The notes: a model not told the origin generated them from the sequence alone. Shown: positions 47,880 to 59,880, numbered from the stretch's first letter. The stretch: DNA of 64,000 bases from Sapria himalayana (GCA_029783825.1 JAREIK010002254.1:1101169-1165168), one strand, 5' to 3'. Translations and numbers: made by a program.

Positions 47880-48880
47880 AATTGGATAGTTGGCATTAAC
47901 TATGAAGAGAAAAAGAGTTAATGAATTACTAAGTGGTATTAAGGCAAATTCGAAAAAATACTTATTGATATTACTTAAAATCAAAAAAGACTTAAAGGAG
48001 CAACATATTGGGCAAGAGTATTCAAGAAATTCTACTGTTGATAGTATAATGTATTTTCCAAATGTTTTGGATACCATTGAGAATTTCTCAAAATTCATGG
48101 CTCCCACTGAAAATTTTTTCACATATGAAGGTAATAGTGTCATGACACTGACTCCTCACAAGGCCATGACTCCAATAGAAATACAAGCCCAACTCTCACT
48201 CCAAGATATGAATGAAGGAAGAGAAGAGACATTAGGAGCGAATGGAGGTTGCCTAAGACTATGGAGATAAAAAAATAAATTAGACTAAAGCTAAGAGTTA
48301 GTTTTTGATACATCTTACATTTCCATAATGTTTTAGGAAAGGGAAATTGGATGAATACTTTGAAAAGTTTCTCAATATATTCTAGAAACTCTAGGTCAAA
48401 TGCCATATTATGTAAAGTATATAAAAGAAATCATGAGTAGTAAAAAAATTTTGGAGATGTATAAGACCATGAATATGATTGAGAAGTATAGTGCAATTAT
48501 TCAAAGAACACTTAAAAGAAAATTGAAAGATCCTAGAAGTTTTAATATACTGTATACCATAGGAGACCACACATTTTCGAAGACATTATACAACTTAGTA
48601 TCAAGTATCAACTTAATCCCCTTGTCGATTATGTGAAGCTTGAATCTTAGAAAAATTACTCCAACATATGTCTTACTCCAAGTGGTTGATATAACTAATA
48701 AGTACTATATGAGATTATTAAAGATGTTTTGGTTGAGGTTGGTATCTCTATTTTTCTAGAATACTTTATTGTATTGGAAATGGAGAAACATAAATATTCA
48801 ACATTAATTTTGGGATGGATGTTTTTGGCAAATGAATAAGTCCTTATTGATGTCAGGAAATGAGATTTCACTTTTTATAT
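47880..48880 (+). pseudogene. Gypsy element B gag linker and aspartic protease pseudogene
   Basis: The open frame at 47,890-48,270 holds the linker (NELLSGIKANSKKYLLILLKIKKDLKEQ, family NPKE..AI.LRSGKEL). The frame at 48,400-48,636 holds the protease entry: YVKYIKEIMSSKKILEMYK, RKLKDPRSFNILYTIGDH and LYNLVSSINLIPLSIM. The active-site motif C-D-L-G-A-S-I-N-L-M-P has become Y-N-L-V-S-S-I-N-L-I-P, so the catalytic Asp is lost. Around 48,720-48,840 come DVLVEVGISIFLEYFIVLEME and TLILGWMFLANE, matching KFIFPVDFVVLDME..PIILGRPFLATG. These are the longest preserved coding stretches in the family copies here. No polymerase domain follows. Confidence 0.85.
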
Positions 48881-49776
48881 TAGTGAAAATAAAGTAAAGA
48901 TTTATATTTACAAAGGCTTGGGGTGTCCAGATTATGATGAGATAGGGTGTTGTAGAGTAGATAATCTTCTATGTATGACATTGCAAAAAAAAATGTGGGT
49001 TTTAAATTAAATAATTTTGCAGATGGCTAAATAAAGATGAATGAGATGATGTAGAAGAGAAAATTTGGAGTTAATAAATTGAGAAATTTAGAAAGAAGAC
49101 TACTATGAAGTCATAGAATTCTTTGATGATGTGAGCTTGGAGGAATCTTGCATTGAAAACTTCAAGGAAGATACAAAAACAAAGGAAGACAAGACCAAGA
49201 TAGAAATTATGGAAAATCTGATCAATGACAAAGTCAATATCATTTCTAGAGCCACAACTTTGGTATTATATAATAAAGTTATTAATCAGAGGCTTAATGA
49301 AAAATTCATAGTTATGAACATTTACATGACTTTAAGGGCTGCAAAAAGAATTAGAAAAGAAAATTTCAAAGACAAAGATTTGGTTGTGCACATACTATGA
49401 CTTTGGGGATACAAAAAGAAATGGAAAAAGAAAGGCTAAAATACAAAGTCATGGTTATGCTTAGTGTTGTGACTTTGAGGATATAAAAAGAAAAGGGTTA
49501 GGCTAGCATCGAAGAAGAAATCACAATATTCACCAAAGCCACGACATCCAAAGAATAAATTACCAAATAAGAAAGTCTAGATGAAGTAAGATATATGAAA
49601 GAAACAAAAAAGAAAAAAATAAAAGAATACATTGAAAAACTAGCTTTGATGGTAGAGATTTCTATGGAGGTAAGGAGGTATTGATGCCCTACCTATAAAT
49701 ATTAAATATAGTAGTATTTGTGAGGCTACCTAAGTATTTTTTTTTGAATCTATGATATAATAAATACCCTATTATT
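48881..49776 (+). pseudogene. Element B tail downstream of protease, Lys/Glu-rich, no polymerase
   Basis: A 89-codon open frame at 49,131-49,400 is Lys/Glu-rich (SLEESCIENFKEDTKTKEDK...) and parallels the tail of element A near 26,840-27,140. The DNA is full of ATGACTTT..GG.ATA.AAAAAGAAA words repeated two or three times (about 49,325-49,500). I do not recognise a domain. No polypurine tract is preserved before the right LTR. Confidence 0.5.
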
Positions 49777-52375
49777 TGTTGTTTAAATTACCAAATATTT
49801 TATGCATATTTTGGTAATTTTTGATTATGTGTAAACATGAAAATAACATATTTATTAATCAATTTCACAACCCTGGAGTTTTGCTAATTCTTGATGAATA
49901 GTCACAAAATCATTTAAATTTTGAAGGTGTTTGGATGAAAGATAGATTATGGAGTATTGGATAGTTTTGGCATCTATTCTTAGTCAAAACTCAACCTAAT
50001 TGGTCATAATAATTTCTGTACGCCATGACTATGTCATCTCATTAGCACAATCCTTCTACTGCACAACAAATTCTTTGTGGCCTCAATAGTATCACAAAGT
50101 CACACCCATACTTATGTCATAAAATTTAAATAATTATGATATTAATTTTATATTGTAGTAACTAAGTACTTCACATGTGTTAAAAGTTATGGCTACATCC
50201 TACCACAACTTTATCTTTAATATGGCTTAATAGTCTAAAATTAAAGTCATTATCTTTTTTACAAAGCCTTAGATTTTGAGCTTTAGAATATTATAGAACC
50301 AAAGCTACTCAGGCCAAAGTCATGACAATTACTGTGTTGTGAATTTTGGACATGAAAGTAATAGAGGGTATTACAAGGGTATTGCCATCCCTCTAGGCTA
50401 TGACTCATGTCGTCAAGAGAAGGAAAAGCTATGACTTTATGTTCAAGCTAATTGCTAGTGTCACAACATCTTTGTAGTGCAATGATCATATGATATAAGA
50501 GAAAAGTCAAGGTTAGTACCATGACCATTTCTAACATCACATATACTTGATACACATGAAAGGCATTCTCAATGTCATGGCTATTTTCTAGTGCAGCATC
50601 CAAATAATGATCAAGGGAGACCAATACCATTGTCATGGTCATTTCATAGCATCACGACCATATTATGATATAAGAGGTCATTCACAATGTCATGGAAATT
50701 CCCAGCACCAAGGCAATATGATGAACAAGAATGATAAATAATGAAGCCATAGTTATTCCTAGTGCTTCAACTTTGTGTTACTGAGAGAATAGGACCAAGA
50801 AGAATACATTTTATAGAATCATGACCTTGTGTTAAAGAATGATTTAGTTACATTCCAAAGTGATAGCTAATTTTTAGAGTCATAACTTCGATCTTAAGAG
50901 ATGAATGCAAAATTGATGGATTTCTTTTGAAAGCCATGACTTTCTTCATAAAGTGATCTAAAATTATTTGAGTATAAAACATGAAGAGAGATAAATCAAG
51001 AAGGGTCTCCATTCTTCTTCTTATTTTAATCACCAAAAAAATCCAAGGCAGAGCCACCAAACCCTATGGGTGAATTTTGCACTCTTTTGGGGCTTCACAA
51101 GCAAGCAAAGTATGTAAGACATAAGCTAATCTCTAGAGTCAGGAGACATGACTTTCAAACCCCCATTTCTAGAAAGATTCAAGAATTTATATCAAAATAT
51201 CATGGGGTAAATAGTTTGTGTAACTTAATTCATCTGATAAATAAATAGATTTATATTAATGAATGAGTTTTGATTTATGTTGCATTATAAAAATTATGGA
51301 TGTGTGATTAAATAAAACTTAAAATAGGCTTTGAATATTGGTGGATTTGTACAAGATTATTGTAGTAGATGGTGATAAATAAACTATGAAGCTCACTCAC
51401 TCATACAATAGGGAGGAATTGACAACCCTTTAGACTATGATGCATAAGATAAATATATATGTTAAAACTTAAAATTTTGGCATATTAATCATTATGAGTA
51501 TAGTACTTCTGGAGCTAAATGAGAATATTTTTACATACTAATCCATTATAAATATCTTAGAATAATTAGTTCTCGATTGTGATAGATATTATATAGAATA
51601 TTCTTTTAAGAGTTTAATCTTTTGTATGAAAATCTCATTGTCACCAAGGAGAATAGTGATACTAATCCTTAGGAAATAGGATATGTATGAGTACATTATG
51701 ATTCATAAGATGGTGACAACCCATTTACGTCATTTTTACTCATATGGTTTTGAGCAATGAAACTCGAGAGAAATATATATTAATTATATGAGCATGCTAC
51801 TTACAAAGCTGAAAATATAAATACTTACAAACCATATCAATTCTTAGTATATATGATACATAGGGCTAGATAATAAAAGTTTTTATATAAAATAATTGTC
51901 AAGGGAATTTAACGAGCCATCTAAAAGGTATGAAATTGTGAATAAGAGTTGTCTTAGTGGTGATGTACTGAGGAGACATCTATAATGGGGCACTATTTGG
52001 GATGGGCTCAATTGTGATATCCATCTTCTATATCATTTGGACAAATAGTCATTATACAACAATCAAACATTTATTTTATATCCAAACATAATATAAGTAA
52101 CCTATTTGAATAAATATAATATAATTTAAATAAATAAATTATGGATCTAAGATTGATACTCCAAAATATATAATTTACTTGAATTGAGTTATCTCATTAT
52201 TGATTGGCCAACTGTCAATACAAGTCTTATGAGTTTGATATATAGACAAAAGTTTTCTTCACTACTTATATGATTCATATACTTGAGGATCTTTTTCTTA
52301 CAAGATAACTTTACTAATAAACTTTTAGGACACTACCTAACCAACCAAATTAGATAGCATAATAAAATTGCAATA
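49777..52375 (+). mobile_element. Gypsy LTR 2, full length (right LTR of element B)
   Basis: A 2.60 kb LTR starting TGTTGTTTAAATTACC and ending ATTGCAATA. It is colinear with LTR 1 (3,125-5,715), including the GTCATGAC/CATGGCC array at about 50,310-50,900 and the CTTCACAAGCAAGCAAAG..TCAAACCCCCAT segment at 51,090-51,168. Its length equals that of LTR 1 to within about 10 bp. It is followed after only about 139 bp by LTR 3 in the same orientation. Confidence 0.75.
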
Positions 52376-52514
52376 GTTATATCTATCACAAAAAAAGATT
52401 ATACATAGCCAACTTTCTCATAAGTAAAGTCATGGAACTCAAACTTCACTATGACTCTCAATATGTCCACTAGAAGCTACTCGACTATTTTGAGATAGTA
52501 GGCTACTCGAAACT
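52376..52514 (+). mobile_element. Residual internal region between two direct LTRs (~139 bp)
   Basis: The sequence AAAGTCATGGAACTCAAACTTCACTATG (52,431-52,458) matches the 3' end of the element A internal region (27,330-27,352, AGTCATGGAGCTCAAACCCC). This short link is therefore what is left of a whole internal region after a large deletion, not unrelated spacer DNA. Confidence 0.55.
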
Positions 52515-54900
52515 AGTTGTAGAATGTTCAAATTATAAAATAATCTTGATTATTTTGGTACTATTATAAGATGAGATATAAGCATGGAAATGAGACATAA
52601 TTAGATTGATTTCGTGATGTTGGAGTTTTGACAGATTTTGATGAATTATCATGAGATTTATACATTTTTGGAGGCTTTGGTTACATGGTAATTTATAGAT
52701 TATCAAGTAGTTGCGACTTCTATTCTTAGTCGAAACTCTACTTAATTTTTCTTAAAACCTTTTTATTTTATGACTCTACCACCATGTTAGCACAATCCTT
52801 CAGCTATATAATACAATCTATGTGTGTGATATTATCATGGAGTCATAACTATACTTATCTCATAATAATTAGATAAACTATGATATTAATTTCATACTGC
52901 AATAATCAAGTACCCTATTATTACTAAATGTCATGGCACTCCCTAGCACTTGAGCCATTTGATATATAAATTAGACCTTTCTTCATGTCATTTCCATTCT
53001 TAGTCTCACAACCATATTATATACAAGAGTGACCATTCCCATCACCATCATCATTACCAGTATCATGGCCATATGATGTACGTGAAAGGTCAATCCTCAC
53101 ATCATTGCTATTTATAATGTCATGGCCATATAATGTACGTGAAAGGTCAATCCTAACATCATGGCTATTTATAGTGTCATGGCCAAATTATGAATGAGAG
53201 AGATTGATGTCAAAGTCATGGTTATTCTCTGTGTCATGAATTTATGTTATAAAGACAATGGGCCCAAGCCTTAGATACTTCTCTGTGCAATAATTTAATG
53301 TTATCAAAAAATTAGAACTCATTCGAAAGTTGTAATCACTTTCTAGAGTTTCGACCTCAAACTAAAGATATGAAGGCCAAAGTCACAACATATTTTGAGA
53401 GTCATGACTTTCTACTTAAAGAAACATAGACAAATCAAAGTAGTAACGAAGAAAAAGAGGGGACTAAAAATCATTCATTTTCCAAAATTTTTTCTTCTCA
53501 ACGCACCAAGACAAAGTCAAAGTATAAAAACTAATATGATGAGTGATTTTTATGCTCCTAAGAGACTCACAAGCAAGCAAGGGACTTGAGATATAAGCTA
53601 AACCATAGATTTGCAATGTGACTCTCGAACCCTCTTCTCTAGTGTATATTCTGAAAAACAAAATAGCATTAGATTAGGGTTTATGTACTAGATTCTTATG
53701 AGAGTTATCATTGGAAATCTAAGTTTCATATGATTTCTTCTCTTATATCTTGTGAACCTTTCTCTAATGTTAGACTAAATTGATGTCTAAGGTTTGTGTA
53801 ATTTTACTTATGTGATGTATAAATAAATTTGAATATTAATAAATATGTTTGTTTTATATTATGAAATAGAAATTGATGGATATAATGATCATATAGGGAT
53901 TTGACTATTAGTAGGTTTGTATAAGTTGTCATGGTGATAGGTAAACCATGAGGCTCACTTGTGCATATGGTAAGAAAGAAGTGATATCCCTTCTAACCAC
54001 AATGCATGAGACAAACTTGTATATTAAAACTTAAAATTTGGGTATGTTAGTTGAGAGTATGATACTCATGAAGCCAAAATCAAATATGATTTTACACTTC
54101 AATCTATTATAAATGTCTTAACAGAATTGATTTTTGATTGAGGTGGATATTTTATGGAATATTCACTTAAAGATTCACCTTTGACAATATGAAAGTCATA
54201 TCATCACCACGGAGGATGGTGACAAGTAATCCATAAGATATATACAAGTTTATTATGGCTCATAAGATAGTGATAATCTTTTGAATTACTTTCACTTGTA
54301 TGGTTCATGTTGATGAACCTTGGAGGAAGCATGTGTTAATTATTCATGTATGGGGCTTATGAATCCAAAAGTGAAAACACTTATAAACCACATCAGTTCT
54401 TGATCTTTTTATATATGATACTAGAGAATAAGAATGTACATAAAAAGAAACTATCTAGGATAATTAATGAGTTTCCTAAAAGATATGGGCTTGTGAATAA
54501 TTCTCAAGTAGAGATGATTTATTATCTCGATCATAAAGTACCAAGGAATAGCTACGAGAACACCATCATTGGGATCAGCTTAATAGTGATTACCAATTTA
54601 TATGCAATTAGGGCAAAAGATCATATTACACAAAAGATCATATATTAAGTGGATAAACATTAGGATCTAATATTCATACCAAAATCATAATTATTTGCTT
54701 TACTAGAATAATATTATCTTATTTTTGATTGACTGAACTACTAATATAATCTCTATAAGATTGATATATGGATGAAAGTCTTATTTACAACTTATATGAT
54801 CTATATACTTATGGATTGTTGCTGGCAAAATACTTTTGCCAATGAGCTTTTGGAATATTATTTAATCAATAAAATTGAGTTTCATAACAAAGTTATAACA
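52515..54900 (+). mobile_element. Gypsy LTR 3 (left LTR of element C)
   Basis: A 2.39 kb LTR colinear with LTRs 1 and 2. It starts AGTTGTAGAATGTTC (the first base is decayed) and ends AAAGTTATAACA. Its U3 carries a recent-looking 57 bp tandem duplication (53,063-53,176) with units starting TCATGGCCATATGATGTACG. Element C follows, but the primer binding site after 54,900 is not recognisable. Confidence 0.75.
53063..53184 (+). repeat. 57 bp tandem repeat inside LTR 3
   Basis: Two units with an exact 57 bp period (53,063 and 53,120) and a partial third at 53,177. They differ at only a few bases, so this is younger than the rest of the decayed array. Confidence 0.85.
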
Positions 54901-55136
54901 CTTATCAAGATGATCAATTGAGAGTTAGGATGAGCTTGTGAAAGTTTTCTTAACTAAGTTCTTCCCACTTCAAATTAACTCTAAATAAAGAGGAAAGATA
55001 AACCAATTTTGATAATAGGAGTTAGATATATTATATGATGATTAGAACTAAATCAAAGATCTACTAGAAAGTATTCACAATATGGATTAGAATTATAGTT
55101 ATCAGCTTAAACCTTCTACAATGGTTTTAACTACAT
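54901..55136 (+). pseudogene. Gypsy element C gag, part left of the L1 insertion
   Basis: Decayed gag capsid sequence corresponding to about 24,520-24,740 of element A. It ends with CTTCTACAATGGTTTTAACTACAT, that is FYNG.NYM, where the L1 target duplication begins. The reading continues after the L1 at 56,764. Confidence 0.7.
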
Positions 55137-55148
55137 GATAAGGTGCAT
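55137..55148. repeat. Left target site duplication of the L1 insertion
   Basis: GATAAGGTGCAT is repeated exactly at 56,764-56,775. Removing one copy plus the L1 restores a sequence colinear with the uninterrupted gag of element A at 24,738-24,770. Confidence 0.9.
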
Positions 55149-56763
55149 AGTTTTTTTTTTTGATAAGTAGTAATATTCCACTATCAAAATTTCTATACAT
55201 CTACATGAGTTTCAAACTACTACACTCTTTGCTGAAAACAAAATAAATTTCATTTTTAATTTCCCTAATCAAATTTCCAGCATCTTGGGCTTTGTCTTCA
55301 AAAAATATTTTGCTTCTTTCCCTTCAAATATAACATACAGTTGCTGCAAATGTTGCTTTTCATACTGTGTTTATTGAGCTTTCCTTTGCGTGGTTGGCCT
55401 TCATTTTTTTGAAGATGGCTGATAAAGATTCACCATCACTTTTTATCCCAATCCAGCTTTTGAGTTCTATCAATATAGCTTTTGAATAGCCGCAAATAAA
55501 AAATATATGGTCCATGAATTCTACACAAGAGTAGAATTCACAGCATGCGTTACAGGCATTGAAAATGCCTGATCTTTCATTCTGAGTATGTATTGCTTCA
55601 TCCATATAGCTTTTGTCCAAGATTTTGCTTTTATATTGCTAGTTCCCATTAAATAATTATATGCTCCAGAAATTATTCTTTCATTCTCACTCAACTTTTC
55701 CAATAACTCTTTCACTTGCTCTTTTGATCTAGCTTTCTCAATGAGGATGTCCCTTATCAAAATGAGGGCTTTCCAATGATGGGGATCTCCTTTGAGTTTG
55801 TGGTAATCTCATATATTATGAGAATTGATATACACATGATGAATCCACTTAACCCAAAGTGTGTCCTCCTTATTATTAATTCTCTAAAGAGTCTTAAGAA
55901 AGAAAGCATTGTTCCATGTAAAAATATCCAGGAGTCCAAGGCCTCCAATAGGGATAGGCGTGCATACTTTGGCCCAAGCAACTTTGGGTCTATATCTTTT
56001 TGTTTTGGGTCCACCCCATAGGAATCTTCTACAAGCATTATCAATCTTATTTATAATATAGTCTGGTAGAAGGAATACCGAGAATCAGTATCCTTCGATG
56101 CCTCATACCACCAAGTGAAGAAGCTCTAATATTCCTGCTATTGAAAGAATTTTATCCGCCCATTGATGAATGGATGAGGTAATTTTGTTCAATATGACTG
56201 AAAATTAGGAAGATTTTAGGTGGCTTGATGATAAGAGAACTCCAATGAAAACAAATGAAAGGGTACCCTTCTTGTAACCAGAATTTTATCCAATTTAAGT
56301 CTTTGTCCCACTCCTCCAAAAAAGATATTTGATTTGGAGGAGCTGACATTCAAGCCCGATACAACGGAGAAATCCTTTTAACACATTAAAAATGATGATT
56401 ATAGAATGTTAGTCATCTCTAGAGAATATAATCAAATCATTCGCATACATAAGATGAGATATTTTGAGAGATGTACATCCTGGATGGAATGAGAAACATT
56501 TCGAGGACATTGCAACAACCAATTATCTTAAGAGATACTCTATACATAGGGCGAAAAGGTAAGGAGAGATAGGATCTCCTTGCCTAAACCCTCTCTTACC
56601 TTTAAAGATCATTTTCCTTGCATATCTTCTGATTAATTCCTGTGCAAGAAGTAAATTATCAGAAATTAGCTTTCCCTTTACATTAGCTCCTTCAGCTGGA
56701 TTTATTATGCTACCCATCACTCATTTTAAACGAGATGCAATGAGCTTTGCAATAATCTTGTAG
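55149..56763 (-). mobile_element. 5'-truncated L1-type LINE (non-LTR retrotransposon)
   Basis: The element lies on the minus strand. Its poly-A tail is the oligo-T run at 55,151-55,161, and it is flanked by a perfect 12 bp target duplication. About 1.6 kb of the 3' end of ORF2 remains, from inside the reverse transcriptase to the C-terminal zinc-binding region. Truncation at the 5' end is normal for LINE insertion by target-primed reverse transcription. It sits inside the gag of Gypsy element C in opposite orientation. Confidence 0.92.
55340..56720 (-). pseudogene. L1 ORF2 pseudogene (reverse transcriptase C-terminal part and zf-RVT region)
   Basis: Order on the minus strand: KMIFKGKRGFRQGDPISPYL.. 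at 56,523-56,720 (RT block with RQGDP.SPYLF), the catalytic YADD box at 56,436-56,447 reading YAND, then RRFLWGGPKT..(56,000), VAWAKVCTPIPIGGLGLLDI and WNNAFFLKTL (about 55,900-55,980), DTLWVKWIHHVYI (about 55,835-55,870), and finally the zinc-binding region CNACCEFYSCVEFMDHIFFIC at about 55,490-55,555. In active L1 the box is F/Y-A-D-D, so the catalytic Asp to Asn change disables it, and stops and frameshifts break the frame. The protein would reverse-transcribe L1 RNA at the target site. Confidence 0.9.
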
Positions 56764-58300
56764 GATAAGGTGCATTGTTGATGTAGCCTATAGTGGGTCT
56801 ATAATGAAGAAGTCACCCAAGGAGGCTTATTTCCTATTTGAAGAGTTAGAAAAGAATAACTACCAAATATCAAATGAAAGAACACTAGGAAGAAAGCAAG
56901 CATTAGGATTGAAGTTAGATAGCTTGATGGAAAAAAGGCTAAGCTTGTATTTTTTTTAATAAATTTGAAGTCCAAAATGACAAAAAGACTTAGTGTGGGA
57001 AAAATGACCATTTTGGAATTGTAGAATGTAGCTAATTTTGACCCCATATATCCAGTAGAAAAAGTAAATATTTTGCAGAATAAGTAATATATGTTCTGGC
57101 CCAACAATAATGCTCCGACAGATTACTATCTCAAAATGAGAAATCATGAATGTATGGTAATCATTGGAATATGTAGCAAAATATGAAATTATTTTAGAAA
57201 ATTTTGGGAATAGCTCAATGGGATACCAAATACGAGGAGCTTTGAGTGATGATTATAACCACCCAAAGAGAGTAGAAAAATTATCATGGAAAGAAAATAT
57301 TCTCATACTACTCATAGAGACAAAGAAAAAGTAATGATATTATAGATTAGAGAACCAATGAACCATATTAAAACAAGGCTAGGACATGTGAATTCATCGC
57401 TGATGAATATTGAGAGTCAATTTGAGTAACTAGCACTATCAATGAAAGAAAATAACATAAATAGATTAACAAGTGACACCAATATTAATTCAAAAAGGTG
57501 CATGTCCATAACACATAAAAGTGACAATGAATAAGAAAGAATAACTAAATATTTGGAATTGTGACTAACAAAGTCTTAACTTTTATTTAAGTCACGTTTC
57601 CCATCACTACCTATTTTCTTAAAGTCACAACATTGCTAGAACTCACTGCCCAATTTATTCCACTAGCTATTAAACATAAAGATTTGGATTTGGATAAAGA
57701 GACACAGATTAACTGAAGTAATGAATAGAGGATGATGTGCTAGAGAATGACTATGCAAATTGTAACCAAATATTCAAACTAATCTTTCTTTTCTATAGCA
57801 CTTAGAAAAAGAAGATGAATGAGAAATTCAAGAGATTCGTCAATATCTTCAAAAAGTTGGAAGTCAACATTCTTTTTGCTAAAACTTTATCCCACATGCC
57901 TCATTATGTGAAGTTTATGAAGGACATCATGATTATAAAGAACAAATTGGAGACATATGGAAAGGTGAACATGGTCGAGAAATGTAACACAATTATTCAA
58001 TGTAAACTTTTAAGAAAGCTTAAAGATCTAGAGAGATATATATTTTCCTACATCATTGGGGCACGTACTTTATAGTAGGTAGTGTACGATGTGAGATCAA
58101 GTGTTAATTTAATGTCATTGTCCATAGTATTGAGGTTGAAGCTTTGTGAGATAACTCTAACTTTCCTTTCACTATAGATAGCAGACATATTTATACAATT
58201 TTTGAGAGGAATTATTGAATATTTGCTAATGAAGGTGGGCAAGTTGATTTTCTTTATTGATTTTAATGTGTTAGATAGGGAGAAACCCACTATCCTCTAT
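56764..58300 (+). pseudogene. Gypsy element C gag and protease, right of L1, cut by the CACTA insertion
   Basis: Gag resumes after the L1: RCIVDVAYSGSIMKKSPKEA and YFLFEELEKNNYQ (56,768-56,865). The linker LTSDTNINSKRCMSITHKSD lies at about 57,465-57,525. The open frame at 57,815-58,075 holds the protease entry (HYVKFMKDIMIIKNKLETYG.., RKLKDLERYIFSYIIGA). GIIEYLLMKVGKLIFFIDF and NVLDREKPTILY follow at 58,206-58,300. The family continues with I-L-G-R-P-F-L-A-T-G, but here CACTACAACAAAA interrupts. The continuation of the element would lie beyond the CACTA element, outside the window. Confidence 0.85.
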
Positions 58301-58560
58301 CACTACAACAAAACTTCAAATTAATGAAGCTTTGTTCCTTGACATTTTCAGAAAATGTCATTATTCTATTTTAATTAAACATGTCATGACATTTTTCTAA
58401 AAATATCATTATTTTGAATATGTTTTTTGTTTTTATGGCACTTACTAGAAGTGTCATTGTTAAGACTAATAGGTTAGGAAATTTCTTGACTCCTTAAAAA
58501 ATGCCAAGGAATAAGGGGATGAAAATTAAAAACCTTGTCACTTTTATAAGTATCATGGAT
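58301..58560 (+). repeat. CACTA terminal and subterminal repeat region
   Basis: It holds the terminal CACTA and several short palindromic motifs of the type TGACATTT..AAATGTCA (58,338-58,358, 58,386-58,412) and GGCACTT.CTAGAAGTGTC (58,438-58,457). In known CACTA elements such motifs bind the element's TNPA-like protein; here that is an inference from position and pattern. Confidence 0.7.
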
Positions 58561-59880
58561 ATGAAAATATTAATTTTGAATTTATTGATTTGGAACTAAT
58601 TAGTTTTGTATTTTTTATTTGTAAAATAAGTAATAATATTTTAATTTTTACTCTAGATTAATAAAATAAATTATCAATTTTTTGTTGAAAATTATTTATT
58701 AAAAATAAAAAGAAACTTATGATCAAATTTAAAAAAAAAATTAAATATTTTTACATTCAAAATTGAATTTTTTATTTATAAAATAAGTAATAATATTTAA
58801 CTTTTAAAATCAATCTGTTAATATTTAATTTATCCCTAAGAGAAATAATAATAAAATAAAAATTTAAGGTCATTTAATAAAATGATGTGATAAATATAAT
58901 ATTTAATTTATCTTCATTTAATAAAATGAAGACTTGCTAGAAATTGTGAGTCTTCATTCCTCGCCAGATGCATCACTCGAGATTATCATTTTGAAAAGTA
59001 TCCAAAATTCAAAATCTTAATATTTTTAATGCATCAATCGAGATTATGTTTTGAGCAGTATTTTTAATCTTATCTTCAACACCATGTCCAAGTATATTGA
59101 TTCGTTGATTGAAAAAAATATTACGAGCAATGAAATCAAGATTTCGTTAATAAATCGAAAAAAAGAAAAATCATGTATTTGTTAATACATGATTTCGTGA
59201 ATCGAAAAAAAATGTTTCGAGCAGCGAAAACTTGATTTCGATGCACAAAATCTGGATTTCGATTCATGAAATCATAGTTTCGTTCAACAAAAACATGATT
59301 TCGTGAATCATGTTTATCTAGTTAAATTTCATCTCATTTTTAGATATAAATGAGATTTAGTGAATCATGTTTTCGTGAATCATGTTATCTATTTTATCTT
59401 GTTAAAATCCAGCTATAACTAGATTTTAGCTATCCATTTTTCGTGGCAGGATAGCTAAAATATAAATTTTTAAATTCATCTCATTTTTTAAATATAAATA
59501 TAGCGAAATATGGATAGCTAAAATATAAATTTTGTTTGTTTTTTAATTTCATCTCATTTTTCTTAAATATAAATTTTTGTTTTTGATTCAGGTCAAAAAC
59601 ATTTATTTTATTTTTTCTTTTTAAAATAATTATCTAGTTAAATTTAAGTATATATCAGCATTTTGTGTGTTGTGATGAAATGGTATTTTTTATATTAGTT
59701 ACAAAATTATTTTTTAAAGGTTAGTTATAGCTTGTTGAGGTGGATAGCTAAAATAGATAGCATTGTTGGAGTTAACTTTAAAAATTGAATAGCTAAAATA
59801 GATAATATATAATTTTAATATTTTTTTAAGTTGCTAAATTAGAGAGCATTGTTGGAGATGCTCTAAAACTCTTGCAACCC
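58561..59880. other. CACTA interior: AT-rich DNA with TTTCG repeat block and AGCTAAAAT repeats
   Basis: No coding region was found. Between about 59,098 and 59,385 there are around a dozen TTCG/CGAAA words in variants of CATGATTTCGTGAATCG. From 59,415 to 59,830 GGATAGCTAAAATA recurs at least four times, and a ~66 bp unit (GGATAGCTAAAATATAAATTTT..CATCTCATTTTT) is duplicated at 59,451 and 59,512. At 59,843-59,864 AGAGCAT and ATGCTCT face each other around TGTTGGAG, like the ends of common plant MITEs, so a small nested element may end here. Confidence 0.5.

Noticed and set aside
55776..56021. Plus-strand 81-codon frame
   Set aside because: Antisense shadow of the L1 ORF2 region that encodes FLWGG..GGLGLLDI on the minus strand.
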